Source: an uncultured Pseudomonadota bacterium (GTDB lineage Bacteria; Pseudomonadota; Gammaproteobacteria; Steroidobacterales; Steroidobacteraceae). Taken from it: a stretch of DNA of 64,000 nucleotides. The stretch lies in NCBI GenBank assembly GCA_903828595.1, contig CAIKMS010000033.1:248001-312000 (forward strand), written 5' to 3'. The position numbers were made by a program, and so were the translations under genes. The notes under the pieces were generated by a model. It saw nothing but the letters and a program-made list of their open reading frames with translations, made no database searches and was not told the origin of the DNA. This document shows positions 1 through 9,470 of this stretch, one piece after another. Within the stretch, counting starts at the first letter, position 1. Each line of letters begins with the position of its first letter.

Positions 1-91
1 TTGTCGACTGATTCGGGATTGCGTGGGTCATGTTAAGATTAAGCGAGTATTTACCTGTTTTTAGCCTCACCTGTACTGGATATCGTCAACC

Positions 92-571
92 ATGACTGGT
101 CTTAGCTCCGCAGATGCGTCAACTGTTGAAAAAATAGCGCAAAACTTCGCCAGCACGCCGGGGCCTGTAATTGAGATCCTGCACGGGGTCCAGAACGCTT
201 TAGGCTACGTGCCGGCCGAAGCTATTGCGATTATTGCCTCAGTGTTGAATTTGTCGCGTGCCGAAATTCATGGTGTTGTGACCTTTTATCACCATTTTCG
301 CAGTACGCCACCCGGCCGCAAAACGATTCAGGTTTGTCGAGCCGAAGCGTGTCAGTCAATGCACGGGGTGCCGCTCGAAGCCCACGTTAAAACGACCTTG
401 GGAATCGATTATCACGAGACGACGGCCGACGGTCATTTCTCGTTGGAACCTATTTACTGCCTGGGCAACTGCGCCTGCGCGCCATCAATCATGGTAGGCG
501 ACGAAATATACGGTCGTGTTACCCCGGCTGTCTTTGACGAGCTAATCGACGAGGAAAAGGCCAGCTCATGA
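92..571 (+). CDS. fdsG: NAD-dependent formate dehydrogenase, gamma subunit
   Basis: This is a 159-residue NuoE-like [2Fe-2S] (thioredoxin-fold) subunit of soluble NAD+-dependent formate dehydrogenase. The cluster cysteines are visible as the pair C82/C87 in 'QVCRAEACQS' and the later 'YCLGNCACAP' motif. The preceding 'IHGVVTFYHHFR' segment is typical of the NuoE/FdsG/HoxE family. It passes electrons between the FMN subunit FdsB and the alpha subunit. The ATG at 92 has only a weak ribosome-binding site. The last codons overlap the start of fdsB by four bases (ATGA), which indicates translational coupling. It is the first gene of fdsGBAD. The 91 bases upstream hold no obvious promoter that I can defend. 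Confidence 0.95.
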   Translation: MTGLSSADASTVEKIAQNFASTPGPVIEILHGVQNALGYVPAEAIAIIASVLNLSRAEIHGVVTFYHHFRSTPPGRKTIQVCRAEACQSMHGVPLEAHVKTTLGIDYHETTADGHFSLEPIYCLGNCACAPSIMVGDEIYGRVTPAVFDELIDEEKASS

Positions 572-2109
572 CCACAACCGTCTATATCCCTCAAGATTCC
601 AGCGCACTGTCTCTGGGCGCCGAACGCGTTGCACGTGCCATCCAGCGTGAAGCCTTGGCGCGCGGTGAAATCATCAATATTGTTCGCAACGGATCGCGTG
701 GCCTGTACTGGCTGGAACCGATGGTGGAGGTTATGGTGGCTGGCGAGCGCCACGCTTACGGGCCCGTTACGCCAGCAGATGTTGCAGGTCTTTTTGACGC
801 CGGATTTCTTAAAGGTAAACACCACTCTCTGGGCCACGGCCGCACGGAAGAAATCCCGTATCTTGCCAAGCAGACACGGCTTACTTTTGCCCGCGTCGGG
901 ATCGTAGACCCGGGCAGTGTCGCTGATTACTTGGCACACGGCGGGTACATCGGCTTACGTAACGCACTGAGCCTGTCCAGCGCAGAAATCGTGAACGTCG
1001 TGACCGACTCGGGTCTGCGCGGTCGCGGAGGTGCGGCATTTCCCACTGGGATCAAGTGGAAAACAGTTCTAGACCAAGCCGTTGAGCAAAAGTATGTGGC
1101 CTGTAACGCGGACGAGGGTGACTCAGGAACGTTTTCTGATCGAATGATCATGGAAGGCGACCCACTGACGCTAATCGAAGGTATGACCATTGCCGGTATT
1201 GCCGTCGGGGCCACTCAAGGCTACATCTACGCACGATCCGAATACCCTCACGCATGCCGCGCTTTAGCGCGGGCCATTACGGCGGCGAAGGAAGCTAATT
1301 TCCTTGGCCAGAATATCCAAGGCAGTGGTAAACACTTTGATATCGAGTTGCGTATCGGCGCTGGTGCTTACGTGTGTGGCGAAGAGACCTCAATGCTGGA
1401 AAGCCTTGAGGGAAAACGCGGAGAAGTACGCGCAAAGCCGCCATTGCCGGCTATTGAGGGTTTGTTCGGCAAACCCACCGCTGTCAATAATGTGATTTCG
1501 CTGGCGACCGTGCCGGTTATTCTGGCGCGCGGGGCGGAGTTCTATCGTGACTTTGGCGTGGGTCGATCCCGCGGTACTCTTCCGTTGCAGCTGGCAGGAA
1601 ACCTCAAACACGGTGGCTTAGTCGAGCTCGCCTTTGGCTGTACGTTGCGCGAGTTGCTCTATGACTACGGTGGTGGTTCGGCAACGGGTCGGCCTTTGCG
1701 CACGGTACAGGTTGGTGGGCCCTTAGGTGCCTACATCCCCGCATCGGAATTCGACGTTATAGTTGACTATGAGGCCTTATCAGCCACCGGTGCGTTACTG
1801 GGACACGGCGGTATCGTGGCGTTCGATGACACCGTAGACATGGGCAAGATGGCCCGCTACGCCATGGAATTCTGCGCCATTGAGTCCTGCGGGAAGTGCA
1901 CACCTTGCCGCCTCGGCTCGACGCGAGGACAACAGGTGCTAGATGATCTCAAGGCAGGGATTCGTCCTGACGAAAATCTGAAATTGCTCCATGAATTGAT
2001 GGACACGATGCAGTATGGCTCGCTGTGCGGTTTGGGCGGCATGACGCCGTTCCCGGTACGCAGTGCACTTAAACATTTTCCCGCGGACTTCGGTCCGTCG
2101 CGCGATTGA
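568..2109 (+). CDS. fdsB: NAD-dependent formate dehydrogenase, beta subunit (FMN/NAD-binding)
   Basis: This is a 513-residue NuoF-like flavoprotein that reduces NAD+ with electrons from formate. The FMN/NADH-binding 'GLRGRGGAAFPTGIKW' and 'CNADEGDSGTFSDR' motifs lie around residues 150-190. The C-terminal 'ESCGKCTPCRLG' supplies three cysteines of the [4Fe-4S] cluster, with the fourth in 'SLCGLGG'. The roughly 100 residues before the NuoF core match the N-terminal thioredoxin-like extension of FdsB/HoxF-type subunits. It overlaps fdsG by ATGA and is followed 21 bp later by fdsA. The assignment is secure from motifs and operon order. Confidence 0.95.
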   Translation: MTTTVYIPQDSSALSLGAERVARAIQREALARGEIINIVRNGSRGLYWLEPMVEVMVAGERHAYGPVTPADVAGLFDAGFLKGKHHSLGHGRTEEIPYLAKQTRLTFARVGIVDPGSVADYLAHGGYIGLRNALSLSSAEIVNVVTDSGLRGRGGAAFPTGIKWKTVLDQAVEQKYVACNADEGDSGTFSDRMIMEGDPLTLIEGMTIAGIAVGATQGYIYARSEYPHACRALARAITAAKEANFLGQNIQGSGKHFDIELRIGAGAYVCGEETSMLESLEGKRGEVRAKPPLPAIEGLFGKPTAVNNVISLATVPVILARGAEFYRDFGVGRSRGTLPLQLAGNLKHGGLVELAFGCTLRELLYDYGGGSATGRPLRTVQVGGPLGAYIPASEFDVIVDYEALSATGALLGHGGIVAFDDTVDMGKMARYAMEFCAIESCGKCTPCRLGSTRGQQVLDDLKAGIRPDENLKLLHELMDTMQYGSLCGLGGMTPFPVRSALKHFPADFGPSRD

Positions 2110-2130
2110 TGACCGAAGCGGAGAGCAGTC

Positions 2131-4980
2131 ATGTACGCAATTAATCATCACGATCTCGGAACGCCGGCCAGCGACGGCGCTGCTGTCACATTAGATATTG
2201 ATGGACAGACCGTCACCGTCCCTAGTGGGACTTCCTTGATGCGTGCAGCAGCACTTGCCGGCACGTCGGTGCCGAAGCTATGTGCTACGGATACGCTTAA
2301 GGCTTTTGGTTCCTGCCGCTTGTGCTTGGTGGAAATCGAGGGACGCCGTGACTTTCCGGCATCGTGTACGACGCCAGTAGCCAATGGCATGAAGGTGCGC
2401 ACGCAAAGCGACAAGCTCAGTGCCTTGCGCCGCGGTGTAATGGAGTTATACGTTTCAGATCACCCATTAGAGTGTGAAGCCTGCCCAGCAAAAGGGCACT
2501 GCGAACTCGAATCGATGGCCGAGGTTGTCGGCGTAACGAAATCCCCCTACAACGTCAAAGGTCCTACGCATCAGGGTGCGGTTGCTGATACCAGTAACCC
2601 GTACTTTAATTTCAATGCTGACCTTTGTATCGTCTGCTCGCGCTGCGTGCGTGCCTGCAATGAAGTACAGGGCACCTTCGCACTCACCGTCGACTCGCGT
2701 GGATTTGCGTCAACCATATCGGCGAGCCAAAAAGAGTCATTCCTGGCATCCGAGTGTGTCTCCTGCGGTGCCTGCGTTGAATCCTGCCCGACCGCCGCAT
2801 TGTCTGAAAAAGGCCTAATTACGGTAGGCAAACCTGAGAAAGCGGTCACCACAACCTGTGCCTATTGTGGTGTTGGCTGCTCATTTGTAGCCGAGGTAAA
2901 AGGCCAGCAGGTCGTGCGTATGGCCCCCAATCGCGACGGCGATGCCAATCATGGGCATGCCTGTGTCAAAGGTCGCTTCGCTTATGGTTATGCCACCCAC
3001 GCTGATCGAATAACCAAACCGATGATTCGCGCCAAGATTACAGATCCTTGGCAGGAAGTGAGCTGGGATATCGCCATAAACCATGCTGCCTCGGAGTTTA
3101 AGCGAATCCAGAGCCAATACGGTCGGGACTCCGTCGGCGGTATCACCTCTAGTCGGTGTACCAATGAAGAGGTTTACTTAGTTCAGAAGTTAGTGCGCGC
3201 GGCATTCGGCACCAACAATGTCGATACCTGCGCACGCGTCTGCCACTCGCCTACAGGGTACGGCCTGAAGGCGACGATCGGCGAGTCGGCAGGAACACAA
3301 ACGTTTGACTCCGTCCAAAAGTCGGATGTGATATTCGTGATTGGCGCCAATCCCACTGACGGGCATCCGGTGTTCGGCTCGCAGATGAAGCGGCGTCTTC
3401 GACAGGGTGCCAAGCTCATTGTTGCTGATCCACGGGCTATTGATTTGGTCCGTACGCCGCACGTTAAGGCTGACTATCATCTTCCGCTAAAGCCAGGCAC
3501 AAACGTCGCCTTGCTGAATTCCATGGCCCACGTCATCGTCACTGAAGGTCTGACCCGTGAGTTCTATGTTGAATCACGTTGCGACGTTGACTCCTATCAG
3601 CGTTGGAAAGCCTTTGTGGCTCAGCCTTCCCAGTCGCCCGAGGCTCTGGAGGCTGTCACCGGTGTGCCGGCTGGGGATCTACGTGCCGCGGCGCGCCTGT
3701 ACGCGTCAGGAAATAATGGCGCAATCTACTACGGACTGGGCGTGACTGAGCACAGCCAAGGAACAACCACCGTCATTGCCATCGCCAACCTAGCGATGGC
3801 CACCGGAAACGTGGGTCGAGAGGGTGTGGGCATCAACCCACTGCGTGGTCAGAATAACGTTCAGGGCTCGTGCGACATGGGTTCCTTCCCGCACGAATTC
3901 CCAGGCTACCAGCACGTCTCAAATGATAAAGCGCGCTCTAGTTTTGCAGCCGAGTGGGGTGTAACCCTGGCCGCAGAGCCCGGCCTGCGAATCCCAAACA
4001 TGTTTGAAGCAGCCTTAGACGGAAGCTTCAAGGGCCTCTATGTGCACGGAGAGGATATCGCGCAGTCGGACCCGAATACCCAACACGTGACCGCCGCACT
4101 TTCGGCGATGGAATGTGTGGTGGTTCAAGATCTGTTCTTGTGCGAGACCGCAAAGTTCGCTCATGTGTTTCTGCCAGGATCATCCTTCCTTGAAAAGGAC
4201 GGCACTTTCACTAATGCGGAGCGGCGAATTTCCCGCGTTCGACAAGCCATCGAGCCGCTGGCGGGCTACGCTGACTGGCAAGTGACCGCGATGTTATCCG
4301 AGGCCTTGGGTTATTCCATGCACTACTCAAGCCCGAGCGCGATCATGGACGAGATTGCGCGCTTAACGCCTACTTTCACCGACGTGTCCTACGCCAAGCT
4401 GGACGAACTCGGCAGCATCCAGTGGCCCTGCAATGCAGAGGCACCCAACGGCACGCCAACGATGCATATCGACGAGTTTGTTATCGGCCGGGGTCGATTC
4501 TTTGTGACCGAGTACGTTGCTACGGCGGAGCGCGTTAACGCCAGATTCCCGTTATTGCTAACCACTGGCCGTATCTTGTCGCAATATAACGTCGGAGCTC
4601 AGACACGACGCACGGATAACGTGGTTTGGCATGAGGAGGATCTACTAGAGATCCATCCTGATGATGCCGAGGCCCGTGGCATCAAGCACGGTGACTGGGT
4701 CGGTGTAGCCAGCCGCGCCGGTGACACGGTGTTGCGCGCAGAGGTGACTGAGCGTGTCCAATGTGGGGTGGTCTATACGACCTTCCATTATCCGGAATCG
4801 GGCGCCAACGTCATCACCACGGATAACTCTGACTGGGCAACCAATTGCCCTGAGTACAAGGTAACTGCCGTGCAGGTATCCAAGGTGAATCATCCGTCGG
4901 CCTGGCAAACTCGATATCGAGAGTTCTCTAAAGAGACGACGCGTGTTGCGCGTCATACCGATCTGGCCACCAGTTCATAA
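2131..4980 (+). CDS. fdsA: NAD-dependent formate dehydrogenase, alpha (catalytic Mo) subunit
   Basis: This is the 949-residue catalytic subunit that oxidises formate to CO2 at a bis-MGD molybdenum (or tungsten) centre. The N-terminus has an NuoG-like [2Fe-2S] ferredoxin domain ('CRLCLVEIEG') and a His-Cys3-type cluster region ('CEACPAKGHCELE'). Two [4Fe-4S] motifs follow (CIVCSRCVRAC and CVSCGACVESC), then the molybdopterin-domain cluster 'TTCAYCGVGCSF'. The metal-ligand position in 'CARVCHSPTG' is cysteine (about residue 371) followed by the conserved His, so this is a non-selenocysteine enzyme. The C-terminal molybdopterin dinucleotide-binding domain starts around residue 800. The gene for the sulfur-insertion chaperone FdsC/FdhD, usually between fdsA and fdsD, is missing here. 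Confidence 0.95.
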   Translation: MYAINHHDLGTPASDGAAVTLDIDGQTVTVPSGTSLMRAAALAGTSVPKLCATDTLKAFGSCRLCLVEIEGRRDFPASCTTPVANGMKVRTQSDKLSALRRGVMELYVSDHPLECEACPAKGHCELESMAEVVGVTKSPYNVKGPTHQGAVADTSNPYFNFNADLCIVCSRCVRACNEVQGTFALTVDSRGFASTISASQKESFLASECVSCGACVESCPTAALSEKGLITVGKPEKAVTTTCAYCGVGCSFVAEVKGQQVVRMAPNRDGDANHGHACVKGRFAYGYATHADRITKPMIRAKITDPWQEVSWDIAINHAASEFKRIQSQYGRDSVGGITSSRCTNEEVYLVQKLVRAAFGTNNVDTCARVCHSPTGYGLKATIGESAGTQTFDSVQKSDVIFVIGANPTDGHPVFGSQMKRRLRQGAKLIVADPRAIDLVRTPHVKADYHLPLKPGTNVALLNSMAHVIVTEGLTREFYVESRCDVDSYQRWKAFVAQPSQSPEALEAVTGVPAGDLRAAARLYASGNNGAIYYGLGVTEHSQGTTTVIAIANLAMATGNVGREGVGINPLRGQNNVQGSCDMGSFPHEFPGYQHVSNDKARSSFAAEWGVTLAAEPGLRIPNMFEAALDGSFKGLYVHGEDIAQSDPNTQHVTAALSAMECVVVQDLFLCETAKFAHVFLPGSSFLEKDGTFTNAERRISRVRQAIEPLAGYADWQVTAMLSEALGYSMHYSSPSAIMDEIARLTPTFTDVSYAKLDELGSIQWPCNAEAPNGTPTMHIDEFVIGRGRFFVTEYVATAERVNARFPLLLTTGRILSQYNVGAQTRRTDNVVWHEEDLLEIHPDDAEARGIKHGDWVGVASRAGDTVLRAEVTERVQCGVVYTTFHYPESGANVITTDNSDWATNCPEYKVTAVQVSKVNHPSAWQTRYREFSKETTRVARHTDLATSS

Positions 4981-4992
4981 GGACGCCATTCA

Positions 4993-5232
4993 GTGCACGC
5001 GGAATACCTTGTGAGAATGGCCAATCAAATCGGGGATTTTTTTGTCCCGGATAAAGGCGAGAGTGAAGCACCGGCGGCAATTGCTAACCATATGCAGCGG
5101 TTTTGGGAGCGCTCCATGCGAACCCAACTCGTTGCTCATTGGAACGCGGGTGGCGCCGGTTTAAGCCCTGCGGCTTTTAAGGCAGCGGAGATTGTGGCCG
5201 CCCATCTAGCGGCCACAACTCCTAAGGCCTAG
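4993..5232 (+). CDS. fdsD: Formate dehydrogenase delta subunit
   Basis: This 79-residue small subunit is recognised by the opening 'YLVRMANQIGDFF' and the 'HMQRFWERSMRTQL' segment, both typical of FdsD. It accompanies the FdsGBA complex and is thought to help assembly or stability rather than catalysis. The GTG at 4993 was chosen because the family normally begins a few residues before the 'MANQIG' motif. Downstream GTG/ATG codons would cut that region off. It starts 12 bp after fdsA and ends the operon. The next gene is on the opposite strand, and the two stop codons are 4 bp apart. Confidence 0.9.
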   Translation: MHAEYLVRMANQIGDFFVPDKGESEAPAAIANHMQRFWERSMRTQLVAHWNAGGAGLSPAAFKAAEIVAAHLAATTPKA

Positions 5233-5236
5233 CGCC

Positions 5237-6073
5237 TTACTGTTTCTTGAACTTCAAGACGTAGTTATCGGCTTCGCCGATGGCTACGTACTTCGCTCGA
5301 TCTTTATCACCTTGAGACAAGGTAGGCGGTAACGTCCAAACACCATCGACCCAGTCTTTGGTGTCTTTAGGATTGGCGTTAACTTCAGATTTTCCAACTA
5401 ACTTGAAGCCCGCCTTCTCAACCAGCGCAATCGTAAAATCCTCACGCAAGTAGCCATTCTCAGCCTTCGGATCCTGCGCCACATCGGAGCGACCGCGGTG
5501 ATCTTCGATGCCCAGAATTCCACCCTTCTTTAGTGCTTTGTAGCAGGCTGCTAATGCGGCATCAGCGTACCCGTCACCAACCCAGTTATGGAGATTACGA
5601 AAAGTAACGATCAAATCGACTGAATTAGCTGGACCTAAATCGTAGGCATCCTTACCAAACCACACGTGCGGGGTCGGACCAAAGAACGTCTTGCGGGCAT
5701 TCGTTGTCTTCAACCACTTCTCAGTTGACGTATTTTCCTCACCATTAGGCACGATCGGTACCAGCCCGGCGATGTAGTGACCCTTAGCCTGCAAGTAGGG
5801 CGCTAAAATCTCCGTCCAGTAGCCACCGCCTGGCCACAACTCAATTACGGTCTGCTTAGGCTTCAATTCAAAAAAACTCAACACCTCTGCAGGGTGCCGA
5901 ACGCTGTCGCGCGCAACAAATTTCTCACTGCGCCCGGTTGCTGCCAAGGCCCTTGTCAGCTGCGGGTCCGTGCTTGCACTGGCACTGGCGGCTACGTTCA
6001 GTCCCATGCCAATCAGCACCACAATTAAGCTGCGATTGACCCAAGATGACACTGTTTTCAAAGAACTTTTCAT
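5237..6073 (-). CDS. Exported SAM-dependent methyltransferase-like protein (COG4798 type)
   Basis: This 278-residue protein has an N-terminal signal peptide ending in a run of Ala/Ser residues, which is unusual for a methyltransferase. The Rossmann motif I appears as 'VIELWPGGGYWTEIL'. A later 'LIVTFRNLHNW' fits motif IV, and 'ALKKGGILGIEDH' the post-II region. This combination matches the group annotated as predicted methyltransferases (COG4798), whose substrate I do not know. The ATG at 6073 is chosen over an upstream in-frame start at 6238. It has AAGGAA nine bases upstream and begins the signal peptide, whereas the longer form would run into the DUF885 gene. It lies 61 bp behind that gene and is probably cotranscribed with it. 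Confidence 0.75.
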   Translation of the reverse strand: MKSSLKTVSSWVNRSLIVVLIGMGLNVAASASASTDPQLTRALAATGRSEKFVARDSVRHPAEVLSFFELKPKQTVIELWPGGGYWTEILAPYLQAKGHYIAGLVPIVPNGEENTSTEKWLKTTNARKTFFGPTPHVWFGKDAYDLGPANSVDLIVTFRNLHNWVGDGYADAALAACYKALKKGGILGIEDHRGRSDVAQDPKAENGYLREDFTIALVEKAGFKLVGKSEVNANPKDTKDWVDGVWTLPPTLSQGDKDRAKYVAIGEADNYVLKFKKQ

Positions 6074-6134
6074 AACAAGCATTTCCTTTTTAGAAAGCGA
6101 CACATTCACCCATTTTGAGGTTCGCTGGAACTTA

Positions 6135-7913
6135 TCAATGAAGCTGCCCATTAAGCCAATCGGTATAACGAGACTCAAGGATATCCAGCGGCAGTGCACC
6201 ACCCACAAGCATCTGATCGTGGAAAGCTCGAATATCAAAACGTTCCCCTAGCGTGCGCTTAGCACGATCACGTAGCTCGAGAAACCTCAGCTGTCCGATT
6301 TTGTAGGCCAAGGCCTGGCCGGGTATGGATATATACCGATCGGTCTCAGCCTGAATGGTTGGCTCATCACCAGCCGCATGCTCCCTAAAGAAAGACACCA
6401 TTTGCTCGCGAGTCCAATGCTTGTAATGAACGCCAGTATCCAGAACCAAACGATCGGCCCGCAGCAGCTCACTGACGAGCCGACCGTAATCACTGTAAGG
6501 ATCCTGGTAGAAACCGATATCTTTTCCGAGCCGCTCCGCGTACAAGGCCCAGCCTTCCTGGTAAGCCGTATAGCCGGCATTTTGTCGAAATAAAGGCAAA
6601 CCCTGCAGTTTTTGGGCAATGGCAATCTGCATGTGATGTCCAGGCACACCCTCATGGTAAGCCGTCGACTCGATCGTCACGGTTTCACGCTGTGCAAAGT
6701 CGCCCGTGTTGACGAATACAATTCCTGCACGCGATCCATCAGGTGTACCCGGAGAATACTCGGCGCCCGCCGCATCTTTTTCACGATAGGCTTGCACAGC
6801 GCGAACCTCGACGCCAATCGTTGGTAACAAACCAAACAGCTCCGGTAGCTTTGGGTTCATGGCGGCAATGTAATTGCGATAAGCCTCCAATATGGCTTCT
6901 GGCGATTTGGCCATCAATTTCGGATCGGTCGCTACTGCGCTGCGCAAGGCGCTCAGATCCGAGAAACCCAACGCTTTTGCAATAGTGGTCATTTCATTTT
7001 CTATGCGCGTTACCTCCGTCAGACCCAGGTCATGGATGGCTTGAGGCGACATTTTCGTCGTCGTCATATGACGAACTTGATACCGATAGATCGCATCTCC
7101 ATTAGGCAAAGCCCAAAGACCCGGCTCGGTTCTCCCAAAAGGGACATAGTCTTTTTGCAGGTAGTTAATAAATCGTGCATAGGCGGGTCGGACGTCATGG
7201 TCGATAGCGTGCACGATCTGCTTTGTTAATCGGGCGCGCTGGGAGGCACTCATGCCTTCAGGAAAAGACTGCAGTGGCTGACCGAAAGGGCTCTGCAGAC
7301 CAGCTGGTGCAGAGACCGATCTGCACTGCTCCACGACTTTTTCTAGAATGAAGCGAGGCGGCATCATGCCATCGCGACGGCCCTGCCTCATCAGATCCTG
7401 GGCCTGTAAAAACACCATCGGCAGCGCCTTTAGGCGCTTAAGGTAATCCTGGTAGTGCTTCACCGAATCAAAAGGCATCGAGGGCACCAGACCCGGTAAG
7501 CCGATCTGAAGGCCCGCAAACTGATCCACCGGCATCTCATAGAGCTTTAGCTCCATAGACTCTAGATCATCTGCCAACGATTGAACCATCAACCGGTGAT
7601 TGAGCTGGTCTTGGTCTGGCAGACCCTGGGTGTCTATGGCTCGGAAACGCGCCAGAAAATTTTTCGTTGCCTTCCTGACTTCCTCGACATGTTTTAGCGA
7701 CAGGTCACTCCAACGATCGTTATAACGGTAGTCACCGATGGAGGTCGCCGCCTCCGGTGACTCCCTCATGCTGTACTGCCACTGCTCATCGATGAGTGCG
7801 TTGAGTTTTTTTGTCCTTGCAGCGACGTCAGATACACCCTGTGCCGCCAGTACGTTAGACGCATGGGCAAGAAAAAATAACGAACAGAAAATGATAACGG
7901 GTAGCCTCACCAT
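6135..7913 (-). CDS. DUF885 family exported metallopeptidase-like protein
   Basis: This is a 592-residue protein with a signal peptide (about 25 residues ending in 'VLAAQG'). It has the DUF885 hallmark 'HEGVPGHHMQ' near residue 445, a variant zinc-binding helix, followed by 'AYQEGWALYAERLG', which supplies the downstream glutamate. Related proteins are described as M32-like or DUF885 peptidases. The substrate is unknown, and a periplasmic peptidase role is inferred. A TTG start at 7934 would add seven residues, but the ATG at 7913 directly precedes a normal signal peptide and is preferred. The gene is followed 61 bp later by the exported methyltransferase-like gene. Confidence 0.82.
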   Translation of the reverse strand: MVRLPVIIFCSLFFLAHASNVLAAQGVSDVAARTKKLNALIDEQWQYSMRESPEAATSIGDYRYNDRWSDLSLKHVEEVRKATKNFLARFRAIDTQGLPDQDQLNHRLMVQSLADDLESMELKLYEMPVDQFAGLQIGLPGLVPSMPFDSVKHYQDYLKRLKALPMVFLQAQDLMRQGRRDGMMPPRFILEKVVEQCRSVSAPAGLQSPFGQPLQSFPEGMSASQRARLTKQIVHAIDHDVRPAYARFINYLQKDYVPFGRTEPGLWALPNGDAIYRYQVRHMTTTKMSPQAIHDLGLTEVTRIENEMTTIAKALGFSDLSALRSAVATDPKLMAKSPEAILEAYRNYIAAMNPKLPELFGLLPTIGVEVRAVQAYREKDAAGAEYSPGTPDGSRAGIVFVNTGDFAQRETVTIESTAYHEGVPGHHMQIAIAQKLQGLPLFRQNAGYTAYQEGWALYAERLGKDIGFYQDPYSDYGRLVSELLRADRLVLDTGVHYKHWTREQMVSFFREHAAGDEPTIQAETDRYISIPGQALAYKIGQLRFLELRDRAKRTLGERFDIRAFHDQMLVGGALPLDILESRYTDWLNGQLH

Positions 7914-8113
7914 CGACTCATAGGCAGAACACAACGAATCCGCGCGGAGGGCAATGAGCCGTTAAGCGCAGGCATTACTGTACAGCGGTGCGCCAGGTCT
8001 GTCGCCGATTAAGACACGTCGACACTCAAGGGGCGCTCGACGGGTTGCGCTTTGGCTGTGGCTAACGCCAAAAATGACCGCATCTGAGCGGCAGGGATTA
8101 GTGTGGCGGTCCT

Positions 8114-9097
8114 TTAGTTCTGCATGCCTTTGCGGTATCGATTGGCTGCTGCAACGTGCGCCGCGATGACGTCTTCGCGCAAGGCCGCGGGTGCTACGAC
8201 TTCGACTTCTGGGCCGTGACGAAGAATATCCATCAGTAATTCTGTTGCGCTGCGATACGGAACGTGCAAGACGACGCTACCATCGGGGAGCTGGTCCACG
8301 CGTTGTTTGGGATGCCACTGCTCGTCGGCCACCCAGCGGGCACTCTCAGGGCTAAATTTGAGTTCAGCCACTTGATCAGCCACGCCTTGGAAAATTCCAT
8401 AGGCCGTGTCTAGGTGCGCGTCCAGCACCTCCATTGGCACGTCCCGCGCCGGCACCGGGGTGTTTTCTACCGCTGCGATGCGATCAACCGAGAATATCCG
8501 TAGATCATTTTCTTGATGGCACCATGCCGCCAGATACCAGTTACTGCGATAAAAGGTTAAGCGCTGGGGGGACACCAGCCGGTGCGACTCCGCGTTACGG
8601 CTTCGGCTCCGGTAGCTTATACGCAGACGTTGAGAGGCAGACAGAGCCGCAAGCACGGCATGAAAATGCTCCTCATTCATACGACGGCTTTGCGGCATGG
8701 TCAGCCGTATTTTGTCTCGCATCTGCCCGTGGCCTGTGGGCCTCTTGTAGAGCAACTGCTGCAGACGGGTTCGTAAAGCGGCCGTTTCGCGCCTGAACAG
8801 GCCCGGGGGGATCTGCTGCAAGACTTCGTAGGCGCTAAGCAGCGCCGATAACTCTCGGGAGTCATAGGAAGGACCAACGACCGCGTGGCGGGTGACCACC
8901 GAGCGGTCAAGCCGGTAACCGTTCTGCTCACGGTCGTACTCGACCCGCACACCCAGTTCATCGCGTAGGAAACGGACCAGGCGCTTAATGGTTGGAGGTG
9001 AAGCGCCCAACGCACTGCATAGAGATGCTAGCGACAAAGGCTCACTAGAAGCCGCTAATAGTTCGTAGATTTCAGATACACGCTCAAACCGCGCCAT
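8114..9097 (-). CDS. YafY-type transcriptional regulator (HTH + WYL domain)
   Basis: This 327-residue regulator has an N-terminal winged helix ('LSLASLCSALGASPPTIKRLVRFLRDEL', residues 20-50). The central and C-terminal WYL region contains 'LRISYRSRSRNAESHRLVSPQRLTFYRSNWYLAAWCH'. WYL domains sense small ligands or nucleic acids in DeoR/YafY-type repressors and in several defence-linked regulators. No defence genes adjoin it here. The ATG at 9097 has GGAGAGG just upstream and is preferred to the in-frame start at 9145. Two tandem imperfect palindromes sit 65-100 bp upstream and may be its own operators. The next gene on the other side (9471, plus strand) is divergent. Confidence 0.85.
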   Translation of the reverse strand: MARFERVSEIYELLAASSEPLSLASLCSALGASPPTIKRLVRFLRDELGVRVEYDREQNGYRLDRSVVTRHAVVGPSYDSRELSALLSAYEVLQQIPPGLFRRETAALRTRLQQLLYKRPTGHGQMRDKIRLTMPQSRRMNEEHFHAVLAALSASQRLRISYRSRSRNAESHRLVSPQRLTFYRSNWYLAAWCHQENDLRIFSVDRIAAVENTPVPARDVPMEVLDAHLDTAYGIFQGVADQVAELKFSPESARWVADEQWHPKQRVDQLPDGSVVLHVPYRSATELLMDILRHGPEVEVVAPAALREDVIAAHVAAANRYRKGMQN

Positions 9098-9161
9098 AAC
9101 CTCTCCGCAATTCCCGGCCACGATGTATCTGTGGTCGCGAGACAAATCTGTGCTTACCTTG

Positions 9162-9197
9162 TGTCGATCAGGACATTACTTGTCTCAATTAGGACAT
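9162..9197. promoter_or_regulatory. Tandem operator-like palindromes upstream of the WYL regulator
   Basis: TGTCGATCAGGACAT (9162-9176) and TGTCTCAATTAGGACAT (9181-9197) share a TGTC...GGACAT layout. Their GGACAT halves lie 21 bp apart, about two helical turns. They lie between the regulator start (9097) and a divergent membrane-protein gene. Autoregulatory binding by the WYL protein is inferred from position only. Confidence 0.4.
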
Positions 9198-9470
9198 AGC
9201 GCTGGATCAGCTACTGACCCTCAATATGAAAATCTAAATTACGGGAAAGCTGACGCTGAGCCCTTCCTTGAAACGGTATAGGCGACTGGCGCTTCTGGCC
9301 GCCGGGCAAGCGCATTGAAATCACGGCATTCATCGATAGGCGGCGTCCAGACGCGGGAATTTCGACATCTCACCGTGCGTGGCAACGGCGACGATGTGCG
9401 AAGGACTCACCTATAATGGCTACTTGCCAGCGTCTGGTGACTCTGGCTTCACCTCACGCCGATTTTGAGT
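9198..9470 (+). promoter_or_regulatory. Intergenic region with candidate promoter for the membrane HExxH gene
   Basis: There is no gene in this stretch. A perfect TATAAT hexamer lies at 9412-9417, about 54 bp before the ATG at 9471, with only a weak -35 match. It is a plausible sigma70 -10 element for the downstream gene. I see nothing else structured here. Confidence 0.4.

Noticed and set aside
454-939. Minus-strand open frame over fdsG/fdsB
   Set aside because: It lies antisense to two certain genes with clear motifs, and has no ribosome-binding site or recognisable domain.
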